8,424 bases of DNA, from the NCBI GenBank assembly GCA_040756085.1, contig JBFMAE010000012.1:1-8424 (forward strand). Reading direction: 5' to 3'. Position numbers and translations under genes: made by a program. Of this stretch, positions 1 to 6,686 are shown piece after piece. The notes beneath the pieces are model-generated. The model searched no databases, was not told where the DNA came from, and saw only the letters and a list, made by a program, of their open reading frames with translations. Source of the DNA: JBFMAE01 sp040756085. GTDB taxonomy: Bacteria; Desulfobacterota; BSN033; UBA1163. Within the stretch, counting starts at the first letter, position 1; each line of letters opens with the position of its first letter.

Positions 1-717
1 GGCTTTTACCAACACCTGCTTCGGGCCATATTGGCCCGGTGAGTAGTTGGTCTGGGAGTTTCTCTCGCAGTTCCATTTTCCCGAATTATCTTCAACATGC
101 AAGCCATAACGATAAGTACCTGGGGAGGATGGAGTGTCAGTGATGAAACCAGTATAAGTCTTCCCCGAGACAGAAACCCTCTTAATTTCTCTAAACCCTA
201 CACCAGCAGTATCGTCAGCCCTCCACAACTCAACTTGTTTTAGGCCAAAATCATCGGTTACCCTGTAAGAAAGAGTAATGGATTGCCCCTGGTTAATCTG
301 GGAAGAAGAGGCGGAGAACGAAGTGACATTCGGAGGCCTAATGTCAGATGGAGCTGGTGTAGGTGCAGGAGTTGTTACTGGGGCTTTTACTATCACCTGC
401 TTCGGACCGTAAACACCAGGTGAGAAATTGGTTTGTGAATTCCTCTCACAGTTCCACTTCCCCGCGGTATCTACCACATGTACACCATAGCGGTAGGTAC
501 CTGCAGAAGGTGGGGTATCGGAGATCGAACCAGAATAACTTTTACCTGAGATAGAGACCCTTTTAATTTCTCTAAAGCCTACTCCCACAGTATCATCCGC
601 TCGCCACAACTCCACCTGCTTTAACCCAACATCATCCGACACAGAATACGAAAGTGTGACCGATTGCCCCTGGTTAATCTGGGAGGCAGAGGCGGAGAAA
701 GAGGTAACATTGGGGGG
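1..717 (-). repeat. Tandem in-frame repeat, 381-bp period (two copies in view)
   Basis: Two 336-bp units at 382-717 and 1-336 encode residues 643-754 and 770-881 of the phosphatase protein. The nucleotide sequences are close to each other; for example the 20-base block at 281-300 recurs exactly at 662-681. Each unit begins PPNVTSFSAS, contains GLKQVELWRADDT and WNCERNSQTN, and ends GPKQV with a short hydrophobic tail. A Pro/Thr/Ala-rich linker of 15 residues separates them. Each carries one conserved Cys (732 and 859). The fold is probably an Ig-like/fibronectin-like beta sandwich. The second unit ends exactly at the window edge, so more copies may follow outside. Confidence 0.9.
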
Positions 718-2643
718 TTTATCAGCCGGTGTAGGTTGAGTTACAGTATAGTAATCACGAAAGCACTTTTCCCAGTCGGGGAGTGAGAGTACACCATTCT
801 TTTTCCATTCATTAATAGCAGCTTCTACTGGCCAACCTTCCATCTTTACCCGATAGGTTGCTATAACTATCCCTGTTCTGTCGATACCTCTCCAACAATG
901 GATATATACCGGCTGATTGTTAGGGTTATTAATAATGATTATCGCATTTTCCGTTTCATTTTTTGTGGGGCAGCGAGCTGGACCAACTGGAGGCAAGGCT
1001 GTGGGAGGAGTAGGATACCATATATAATTTATGTTATACTTTTTTGCCCATTCTTTTTCTTTTTTCAGCTCTTCTTCAATAACACTTTCCAGGTTAACAA
1101 TAGTCTTGATTCCTCTATTAGCCAACGATTTTACCGCCTCTTCATTTTTTGGTTGCCCACCGGCAAAAATCTTATCGTTAACTTTACGAAATTTCGGTAA
1201 AAGATCATTAACAATAACAGCAGGGGTAGAACCAGCATACTCAGACTTTGGTGCGGGGATTGATAAAACTGGAGGCTGAGATGTAGGGGCTTGAACCTCT
1301 TGCTGAATTGTTTTGGCAGTGAGAGATAAGTTAATTGAATGGCGGGCAACTATTCCTTTTGTTTGGTCGTTATTCCTACATCTCTCTATTCCTACCCTTC
1401 CGCAGCTCTCATTCCAGATGACATTGTTTCCCTGTCTTATTATATACCCATATGTCCAGCCACCACCTATGTTCTCCAGGGTTAGTTCAATAGAATTTTT
1501 ACCCTCCACCAAATATCCTGTTATGGCAATCTCACGTTCATTGTAATAACCAACACTCAAAATCTCCCTGCCATTTATCTTTACTTTTGAAACATCATCT
1601 ACATTAAAGACACGGAGATAGTATTTCTGGCCTGAAGGATAAGGACCAAGAAGAATGGATTTACTTATAATGGGTTTTTTGCTTGGAGAGGTGGGGGGCA
1701 TACTTACAGTGGGTGAAGTTTTAGTTGGAATCGAAGGAGATTGAAGACTTAATATTCCACCCTTAGTTACTTCCTTAACAACATAAGCAGCGCTTTTGGC
1801 TAACACTGTCATAAGTGCTTTCTCGAATTCAGGAGACTTCAATATGTCATCCAAGATAGGATAAAGTTGAGAGGAACCAACTAACTCGGTAGTGCTTTTT
1901 GTCAACACCTGAGATAGGGTTTTTCCTCCAAGTGATTTGATTTTGACCAAATCAAAGATTGCATCCACAAGCGCGTTAGAAATGCCTTTTTTAGATGCTT
2001 CTGGCACACCAATTTCGCCAACATCAACCGCAAAGTCAGTAATCAAGAAAACGCCATCAACCACTTTCGACCCCCAAGGGCTTAAAAGCACACCGGCTCC
2101 ATACTTAACCGAAGCTTTGGATCCATTATATATGCCGCGGGCTAATTCCCCAGCTGAGTCAATATTACCCTTGAATACATCAATAGCTGCACCGTTAGAT
2201 AAATAAAATAGTTTTAAATACCTATCTGAATCTTTAACAGATGCCCTAGCTTTATCAATATCCTGCGCGTTCAGGAAACGTTGGGCATGAATTAATTTCA
2301 TTTCTGCCATTCCTCGATAATCTATTGCTGCAAAGTAAAAATCATCATATCTCTTTCTTAAATCCTTTCCTAAAATTGGAGAGGTTATATCCATCCATAC
2401 CGTAGCAATAGTATCTTTTACTGAACTAACGCTAAAAAGATATTCTGGTGTTGAAGGCAATGAATTCTTTCTTTTTTGGATCTCATTTGCCACTTGCTGA
2501 ATATCTTGCTGAGATGCCAAAACCTCATTTAATTTTACACCTCTTGCTCTCAGGTTTCTATCCGACTTCCCTCGTGTGGAAAGGGAAAGTTGAATAAATA
2601 TCATAACTGTACAGATAGATAAAAGTAGAATTTTTTTGGTCAT
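1..2643 (-). CDS. Exported multidomain protein with dual-specificity phosphatase domain and tandem Ig-like repeats (3' end outside window)
   Basis: The frame is open for 881 codons from ATG 2641-2643 to base 1 with no stop, so the C-terminus lies outside the window. AAGGAG (2652-2657) sits 8 nt upstream of the ATG. Residues 1-22 form a Sec-type signal peptide. Residues 23-300 are mostly helical with a Gly/Ala-rich hydrophobic part (about 150-215), then a Pro/Thr/Ser linker. Residues 327-440 are a beta-sandwich-like domain with a likely Cys414-Cys422 pair. Residues 485-634 match the bacterial DSP/Siw14-like tyrosine phosphatase fold: an AGGQP motif near the start, then HCWRGIDRTG, giving His582, nucleophile Cys583 and phosphate-binding Arg589 (HCX5R). 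I could not identify the general acid. Two 112-residue Ig-like repeats follow (643-754, 770-881). Known of the family: hydrolysis of phosphoesters via phosphocysteine. Inferred: it acts outside the cytoplasm, substrate unknown. It is the last visible gene of the leftward cluster. Confidence 0.9.
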   Translation of the reverse strand, partial: MTKKILLLSICTVMIFIQLSLSTRGKSDRNLRARGVKLNEVLASQQDIQQVANEIQKRKNSLPSTPEYLFSVSSVKDTIATVWMDITSPILGKDLRKRYDDFYFAAIDYRGMAEMKLIHAQRFLNAQDIDKARASVKDSDRYLKLFYLSNGAAIDVFKGNIDSAGELARGIYNGSKASVKYGAGVLLSPWGSKVVDGVFLITDFAVDVGEIGVPEASKKGISNALVDAIFDLVKIKSLGGKTLSQVLTKSTTELVGSSQLYPILDDILKSPEFEKALMTVLAKSAAYVVKEVTKGGILSLQSPSIPTKTSPTVSMPPTSPSKKPIISKSILLGPYPSGQKYYLRVFNVDDVSKVKINGREILSVGYYNEREIAITGYLVEGKNSIELTLENIGGGWTYGYIIRQGNNVIWNESCGRVGIERCRNNDQTKGIVARHSINLSLTAKTIQQEVQAPTSQPPVLSIPAPKSEYAGSTPAVIVNDLLPKFRKVNDKIFAGGQPKNEEAVKSLANRGIKTIVNLESVIEEELKKEKEWAKKYNINYIWYPTPPTALPPVGPARCPTKNETENAIIIINNPNNQPVYIHCWRGIDRTGIVIATYRVKMEGWPVEAAINEWKKNGVLSLPDWEKCFRDYYTVTQPTPADKPPNVTSFSASASQINQGQSVTLSYSVSDDVGLKQVELWRADDTVGVGFREIKRVSISGKSYSGSISDTPPSAGTYRYGVHVVDTAGKWNCERNSQTNFSPGVYGPKQVIVKAPVTTPAPTPAPSDIRPPNVTSFSASSSQINQGQSITLSYRVTDDFGLKQVELWRADDTAGVGFREIKRVSVSGKTYTGFITDTPSSPGTYRYGLHVEDNSGKWNCERNSQTNYSPGQYGPKQVLVKA

Positions 2644-2790
2644 TTTCAAAACTCCTTAACCCTTTTTTAGTGTTGTTGAAAAATGTTCCAGGTTTTTCTA
2701 CTTTTTAACCCCCAAGTAATTTTCCCCAATATGAACCTGCTGATTCCCGATATCCTAAGGCAAATTTTTACCAAAGTTCTTGACCTCCTC
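2644..2790 (-). other. Intergenic spacer between repeat-protein gene and phosphatase gene
   Basis: This 147-base AT-rich spacer has no convincing terminator hairpin or promoter, so cotranscription of the flanking genes is plausible. It holds the AAGGAG site of the phosphatase gene (2652-2657). It also holds a second strong Shine-Dalgarno-like stretch, GGAGG at 2784-2788, right after the upstream stop codon, 9 nt before a possible TTG-started 35-codon frame (2774 down to 2667). Confidence 0.5.
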
Positions 2791-4002
2791 CTACCTAATT
2801 CTCTTCTTATAAGGCATAGGGATACCCAAGGGTACATCTCCTAATTTTTGGTCATCCACATTAATTACATTGCCCCAATTAAATCCCATGGCATTAAATG
2901 TTGCCGTATCCGGGATCAGCCGTCTGACACCGTTTTGGATTAGGTAAATATCCGGGCCTGATCCCTTAATTAAGGTCCCATCAGGGAAGGAAGAGGACTG
3001 TGGTTGAGTTTGGTAAGGAGTTGCCCCGGTTCCTGGTTGACTACCATAAGGTTGTGAGGGCGCAGGAGAGAAGGGATATTGAGGCTGAATCACTGCTGGC
3101 CCGGTAGGTGGAGGCGTCTGGACTGTCGGCGGTTGCCCTGGTGGAGTGTATTGATAAGGTGGCTTAACCGATGCGATGGGAATGCCGGTCAAAATAGAAT
3201 CAAGGGTTGCCTTGTCCACCTCAATCACCTGATTCCATTGATAACCCATGGCCTGAAATGTTTCTGGATCAGGGATATAGCATTTCCTTCCTCCCTGAAT
3301 GACATAGGTCTGGGTTTGACCTTTAAGCCTAATTAAGGCTCCTTCTGGAAATAGGGCTATAATCTCCTTTGACCAAATAGGTTTGCCCTCAGGAAGAATA
3401 ATCATATCCTGGTAATCAATCTCTTTTACATCGCTCCATTTAAAACCCATTTGATTGAAAACGTGTTCGTTTGCAATAGCCCGCCTCTGATAGCCCAATG
3501 GTTGTCCATACTGTTGTTGTCCCTGAATAAAATAAACGTTTGAATCTCCCCTTGCTCTGATTAGATCGCCATGCTTTGGTGTATAGGAGGGCTGAGGTAT
3601 CGTTGTTTGGGTTGAATGGGTCAGAGGAATAATAAAATCAACAGTATTGCTATACTTTCCTGTAGTATTATCAATAGCCCATAAAAGATATGTTCCTTGT
3701 GGGTATTCAATTGGAAATATATGATTTATATTGAAGGAGCCATCTGGAGACGTGTCAGAATATAGGATTACTGATTGAGAACCATCAGGGTTCTTTGTGT
3801 AAAGGCTCGCTGTACTTCCTTTAGTAAATCCTATGCCAGAGATATTGACCTTGATTCCAGCCGGATCCTGAGAGGATGTAAGAGAGATGGAAGGACTAAT
3901 TACTTGAGCATTTCCAATGGAGGGGGTTAAAAAGTTTAAAGTAAAAATATATACTAATGCCCATATACCGTATATGAGTGAAAAGAGATTCTTGCTACTC
4001 AT
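2791..4002 (-). CDS. Exported Ig/IPT-like protein with three YxIxxGxRRxIPD-type repeats
   Basis: This 403-residue protein begins with a long signal peptide (1-32, likely cleaved after GNA). Residues 34-126 resemble an IPT/bacterial Ig-like beta sandwich (GxGFTKGSTASLY, then DGSF and PQGTYLLWA motifs). Three related units follow at 144-209, 219-276 and 340-397. Each has the pattern D/EGxLI(R/K), a short turn, YxIQxG, R(R/K), then IPD or its equivalent, xTFxAMGFxW, xxVxxVD. The first unit is the most divergent, with an insert around 163-171 and IAN in place of IPD. A Pro/Gln-rich linker (278-338) separates units 2 and 3. AGGGGA stands about 7 nt before the ATG. It lies 40 nt downstream of the CsgG-like gene, suggesting cotranscription. 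I know similar repeats from secreted and cell-wall-associated proteins, but no proven function. An adhesive or structural envelope role is inference. It is the only gene here that ends in TAG. Confidence 0.88.
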   Translation of the reverse strand: MSSKNLFSLIYGIWALVYIFTLNFLTPSIGNAQVISPSISLTSSQDPAGIKVNISGIGFTKGSTASLYTKNPDGSQSVILYSDTSPDGSFNINHIFPIEYPQGTYLLWAIDNTTGKYSNTVDFIIPLTHSTQTTIPQPSYTPKHGDLIRARGDSNVYFIQGQQQYGQPLGYQRRAIANEHVFNQMGFKWSDVKEIDYQDMIILPEGKPIWSKEIIALFPEGALIRLKGQTQTYVIQGGRKCYIPDPETFQAMGYQWNQVIEVDKATLDSILTGIPIASVKPPYQYTPPGQPPTVQTPPPTGPAVIQPQYPFSPAPSQPYGSQPGTGATPYQTQPQSSSFPDGTLIKGSGPDIYLIQNGVRRLIPDTATFNAMGFNWGNVINVDDQKLGDVPLGIPMPYKKRIR

Positions 4003-4042
4003 CTCGTTTCCCCTACGATCTCCCTGGGGATAGAAAGGAACA

Positions 4043-5161
4043 TTAGGGAGTTTCAGATACTGTTGCTTTACCTACCCATCCCTCCCGGCCATCCTCAAGG
4101 CTCACTCGAAGCCACTGCTCCTTTTCCTCTAAGACCGCCAGTAAGGTTCCTTTTTTAACCTCCAATAAAGCTTTAAAATATGTTCCAGGGCCATCCCTAA
4201 GAGTTACTTTAGGCCATTTTACATAAACAATGCGAGGTTCTGATCCTGATTGCTTTAATGAAAATTGTGGTGATGAGGGTTGAGATGAAGGAGAAATCGG
4301 GGTCGGAGAAACAACTGTTGGAGTTATAGTTTCCGGAGTTGATAAAGTTGTTGCTGCTGGAGAAACCGTTTGTGTGGCAGAAGTAGTTTGTGGTTGAGGT
4401 GTAGCAGGTACTCTATAGAACTCAGCAGGGGTCTTGGCTACAACTATTCTTACTGCTTCATCAATGGCTACCCGGATTGCTTTCTCCATAGGAGTTTTTG
4501 AATAACCTCCAAAAACACCGGCTAGCGGTCCTCCAACTCCGCCTGTCAATCCGCCAATGTCAGTAGCCTTTCCCTCAACTTGCTCTGAAGCAAGTAACCG
4601 GCTTGTCTTTGCATCAATAACCTTGACAATCATTGCCACATGTGAGGTCCTGATGCTTGCCAGAACTCCACCTATTATCCCAGCAAGTCCTGGCAAGGCT
4701 CCTCCTATTCCACCTCCAGCACCTGCTGTCCCCGGTTCAAATTCAGTAATTGTTCCTTGTATTAAAAGATCGGCTCCTTCAATTTCACCAATACGGGCAG
4801 CACTCTCCGCTCTGATACGACCAGAGGCTCCAAGGTCTTGCTCCCGAAGAACATCGCCTATAGCCTGGCGTTCAAGAACAATGAATCGATTAGTAGCGAA
4901 AAGTACATTAGATAACATTTCAGCCATCCCATCCCCTATCTGCCCAGTAGCCTTTCCCTTTGCCGATCTATCCTCGAACCTCGAAACTGCCACTCTTGCT
5001 TTCGGTCCCATGTATTCTTCTTTTTGGGCCTGCTCAATAGTCGGGCCTTCTGAGGGGGTTCCGCGAGCCTTTGGAGGGATCACTTGTGCTGCACCAAAAT
5101 CAAACGTAAGAAAAATAACAAGTGTAATCAATATCAAAAAAAGAATATTTGATGTTCTCAT
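4043..5161 (-). CDS. CsgG-family exported protein with C-terminal SH3 domain
   Basis: The 372-residue protein starts at ATG 5159-5161. An ATG 45 nt upstream is open too, but GGAGGTGA at 5167-5174, an extended match to the anti-Shine-Dalgarno, lies 5 nt from this ATG (8 nt counted from GGAGG), and a signal peptide begins here directly (residues 1-25, cleaved about FGAA/Q). Residues 54-243 match the CsgG/HfaB domain: KARVAVSRFEDRS, IGDGMAEMLSNVL, RFIVLERQAIGDVL, GADLLIQGTITEFEP, then a glycine-rich hydrophobic stretch and VIDAKTSRLLASEQVEGKA. A Thr/Ser/Pro linker (about 251-308) leads to an SH3-like domain (312-369; VTLRDGPGTYFKALLEV, W and GWV). CsgG itself is an outer-membrane lipoprotein forming a secretion pore for curli. 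This protein has no lipobox cysteine, so it is probably a soluble or differently anchored periplasmic relative; pore formation is unproven. The SH3 domain may bind peptidoglycan. Confidence 0.9.
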   Translation of the reverse strand: MRTSNILFLILITLVIFLTFDFGAAQVIPPKARGTPSEGPTIEQAQKEEYMGPKARVAVSRFEDRSAKGKATGQIGDGMAEMLSNVLFATNRFIVLERQAIGDVLREQDLGASGRIRAESAARIGEIEGADLLIQGTITEFEPGTAGAGGGIGGALPGLAGIIGGVLASIRTSHVAMIVKVIDAKTSRLLASEQVEGKATDIGGLTGGVGGPLAGVFGGYSKTPMEKAIRVAIDEAVRIVVAKTPAEFYRVPATPQPQTTSATQTVSPAATTLSTPETITPTVVSPTPISPSSQPSSPQFSLKQSGSEPRIVYVKWPKVTLRDGPGTYFKALLEVKKGTLLAVLEEKEQWLRVSLEDGREGWVGKATVSETP

Positions 5162-5166
5162 TTCCC

Positions 5167-5174
5167 TCACCTCC
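5167..5174 (-). promoter_or_regulatory. Shine-Dalgarno site fixing the CsgG-like start
   Basis: GGAGGTGA on the minus strand is an extended match to the 16S rRNA 3' end and lies 5 nt before the ATG at 5159-5161. It falls inside the frame of the longer alternative start (5206), which has no comparable site. This supports the shorter protein with an N-terminal signal peptide. Confidence 0.8.
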
Positions 5175-5183
5175 ATTGTTGAA

Positions 5184-5211
5184 AATATAAGTATTTCTTT
5201 TTCCATATGAA
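5184..5211 (-). promoter_or_regulatory. Possible sigma70-type promoter of the CsgG-like gene
   Basis: On the minus strand TTCATA (5206-5211) and TATATT (5184-5189) are separated by 16 nt, matching the -35 and -10 consensus at 4 of 6 and 5 of 6 positions. Transcription would start near 5177, just upstream of the strong ribosome binding site. If real, the CsgG-like, repeat and phosphatase genes can be transcribed separately from the two small genes upstream. In AT-rich sequence such matches also arise by chance. Confidence 0.3.
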
Positions 5212-5252
5212 TCGTGAATAACTGTACAGAATCTGCCTATATTAAGACAATC

Positions 5253-5507
5253 TCAACTCTCTTTACTTTCTTTCATCTTTGCGACCATCTCACTGGCGAT
5301 CATTTGGGCATGTTCTTTCATCCACTCCTTTCGGAGGTGCCATCCGGCATGTCCCACGCCAAGCGCCCAAAAAATAATCCCGATTCCGAAGAACCAGACC
5401 GTGATCCATGCCAGCAGGTAAAGGATTGCGTTAAGGATAAAGGCTCCCCACTTCTTTCTGATCAAAAAATACAGAGGTGAAACAAAAATAATGATTAGAT
5501 ACATCAT
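5253..5507 (-). CDS. Small two-helix membrane protein
   Basis: This 84-residue protein has AAGGAGG (5517-5523) 9 nt before the first of two adjacent ATGs. Residues 1-15 and about 22-51 are hydrophobic, the first segment ending in IRKKW, and residues 57-84 form a charged, probably cytoplasmic helical tail (HLRKEWMKEHAQMIASEM). I recognise the general type of small inner-membrane protein with a PLYFLxRxKW start, but know no function. It lies 91 nt upstream of the CsgG-like gene and 71 nt downstream of the secreted-protein gene, all on the same strand, so it probably belongs to the same envelope cluster. Confidence 0.8.
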   Translation of the reverse strand: MMYLIIIFVSPLYFLIRKKWGAFILNAILYLLAWITVWFFGIGIIFWALGVGHAGWHLRKEWMKEHAQMIASEMVAKMKESKES

Positions 5508-5578
5508 GGCTCAATCCCTCCTTTCAAAAGAATTTTATTCTTACTGGGATCATTCTCTCCATTCTGGTCTTCTAATTT

Positions 5579-5971
5579 TCATGAATCTTGGCCGATTCGA
5601 GTAAAAATAAATCTGTTCTTTCTATCATCTTCTGAAATCTCAATCTTTCCATCCTCTCTGAAAATGACCTGCACTGTCCTTAGATCCGAGGGCGGAACCC
5701 AGATTTTAACAATGATATACTCCTTATCATCGATGGATAGGATCGTTTCTATGTAATAAAAGAAACGGACAGCCTTCTGATCAAGATTGTGGGGATGAGC
5801 AATACCTAACGTTGCTTGTCCTTCTCCTTCAGGCCTAAAAGTAACTATTAAGCCCTTTAAGGCTTCAGGCGACTCACATCTCCATTTCCCCCAAAGATAT
5901 TCGTCAGCATCAACTCTACAAGGGCTGATAAACAAAATAATCGCCGCAATTAATAAAATCGAGCTCTTCAT
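5579..5971 (-). CDS. Small secreted beta-rich protein (lipocalin-like, function unknown)
   Basis: The product of 130 residues starts with a signal peptide (1-22, cleavage about VDA/D). The mature part opens with YLWGKWRCES, a GxW-like motif, followed by alternating beta strands (GLIVTFRPEGEG, VRFFYYIETILSIDD, EYIIVKIWV, VQVIFREDGKIEIS) and ends NRFIFTRI. This resembles small lipocalin/calycin-like barrels, but no family assignment is secure. The frame extends four codons further to an ATG at 5981-5983. Neither start has a strong ribosome binding site; the shorter one is preferred because the signal peptide then begins with Met-Lys. It is the first gene of the leftward cluster and faces the divergent intergenic region. 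Confidence 0.75.
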   Translation of the reverse strand: MKSSILLIAAIILFISPCRVDADEYLWGKWRCESPEALKGLIVTFRPEGEGQATLGIAHPHNLDQKAVRFFYYIETILSIDDKEYIIVKIWVPPSDLRTVQVIFREDGKIEISEDDRKNRFIFTRIGQDS

Positions 5972-6202
5972 TTCTCTACACATTCTGTGTCTGTATGCGC
6001 TGAATTACTTCTATAGAAAAAGGATTTATCTTTCTCTAAGATGAGGTTAGTCTCTCTTTTCTTAGTTAACGAGTGCTGAGATCAACAGCAGACTGTTGTT
6101 TCCTCCACTAATGACTCTCAGAGAAGGTGGTTAATCAAAAATAACATGTCTGGAGAATGAGTCGCCTAACTCCAAGAGGGGGTACCAATTTTTTCTCTTC
6201 GT

Positions 6203-6232
6203 TTGATTGTTCATGAAATAGCACAGTGTAAT
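6203..6232 (+). promoter_or_regulatory. Possible promoter of the XRE regulator
   Basis: TTGATT (6203-6208) and TGTAAT (6227-6232), 18 nt apart, match the -35 and -10 consensus at 4 of 6 and 5 of 6 positions. Transcription would start near 6239, about 60 nt before the GTG start. The inverted repeat at 6229-6251 overlaps the -10 and start site, and the one at 6251-6265 lies just downstream, as expected for an autorepressor. Confidence 0.35.
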
Positions 6233-6265
6233 ATTAATGTCAAGAATATTATTTCACGGTGAAAT
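6229..6265. promoter_or_regulatory. Abutting inverted repeats, candidate XRE operator
   Basis: TAATATT (6229-6235) and AATATTA (6245-6251) are perfect 7-bp inverted arms with a 9-nt spacer. Directly after come ATTTCAC (6251-6257) and GTGAAAT (6259-6265), perfect 7-bp arms around a single G. Related shorter palindromes flank them: TTCATGAA at 6210-6217, and TTTCGTGAAA at 6296-6305 overlapping the start codon. Dyad sites just upstream of an XRE gene are typical of autoregulation. Which dyad is the binding site is inference. Confidence 0.5.
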
Positions 6266-6299
6266 TGTATTGGATAACAGGGTGTTATAGGATTTTTTC

Positions 6300-6686
6300 G
6301 TGAAACGAAGCAGCATTGTCGGGGACAATATAAGAAGAGTGAGGCTCATGCGCGGGATGACGCAAGAAAAGCTCGCTCTGGAAAGCAGCCTTTCCCAAGG
6401 GTACATAAACCAGTTAGAGAGTGGTAGAAGGAGGTATACCCAAAAGACATTGGAGCTGATTGCGACCGCACTTTCCATTCCTTTGGTAGAGTTGTTCAAG
6501 GGGAAAGATAATTCCTTATCTTCCGCCAAGAGGGCTGATAAAATCAGAAAAAAACGGCCAAACAAGAGAGAATTCTTGGCCCTGCTTGAAAAACTTCCTG
6601 ACCACATCGCAGAACACTACCTCACACTCCTCAAGATGGAGTGCGAGATACTGAAACGTCAGATGCAGAAGCCCCCACGAACATAA
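6300..6686 (+). CDS. XRE-family helix-turn-helix transcriptional regulator
   Basis: The protein is 128 residues with a GTG start; AGGA (6289-6292) lies 7 nt upstream. Residues 8-66 form a Cro/C1-type HTH: IRRVRLMRGMTQEKLALES, then the recognition-helix region SLSQGYINQLESGRRRYTQKT, and the closing helices LELIATALSIPLVELF. Residues 67-90 are a charged linker rich in Lys and Arg, and 91-122 a predicted amphipathic helix (FLALLEKLPDHIAEHYLTLL) that may serve dimerisation. No sensor or protease domain is present. Palindromes directly upstream suggest it represses itself, and it may also control the divergent envelope cluster; both are inferences. Downstream only a weak 5-bp stem (6686-6702) is seen, no clear terminator. 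Confidence 0.9.
   Translation: MKRSSIVGDNIRRVRLMRGMTQEKLALESSLSQGYINQLESGRRRYTQKTLELIATALSIPLVELFKGKDNSLSSAKRADKIRKKRPNKREFLALLEKLPDHIAEHYLTLLKMECEILKRQMQKPPRT

Larger units (their letters stand above)
5984..6299. other. Divergent intergenic region between the envelope cluster and the XRE regulator
   Basis: No gene is visible in this 316-base stretch. It must hold the promoter of the leftward cluster and that of the rightward regulator gene. A short perfect inverted repeat, CAACAG-CAGA-CTGTTG, lies at 6083-6098. The stronger palindromes are at 6229-6265, close to the regulator. For the leftward side no convincing promoter was found; TATAGA-like sequence exists near 6010-6020 without a good -35. 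Confidence 0.6.

Noticed and set aside
898..2206. Several short plus- and minus-strand frames inside 1-2643
   Set aside because: All lie within the 881-codon minus-strand frame with recognisable domains and show no features of their own.
4557..5210. Plus-strand open frame of 217 codons
   Set aside because: It is the antisense shadow of the CsgG-like gene. It has a composition rich in Ser, Pro and Ile and no ribosome binding site; the opposite frame has clear domains and a signal peptide.
6083..6098. CAACAG-CAGA-CTGTTG inverted repeat in the divergent intergenic region
   Set aside because: Only 6 bp per arm, not near a clear promoter element, not matching a known operator; too short to call a regulatory site.
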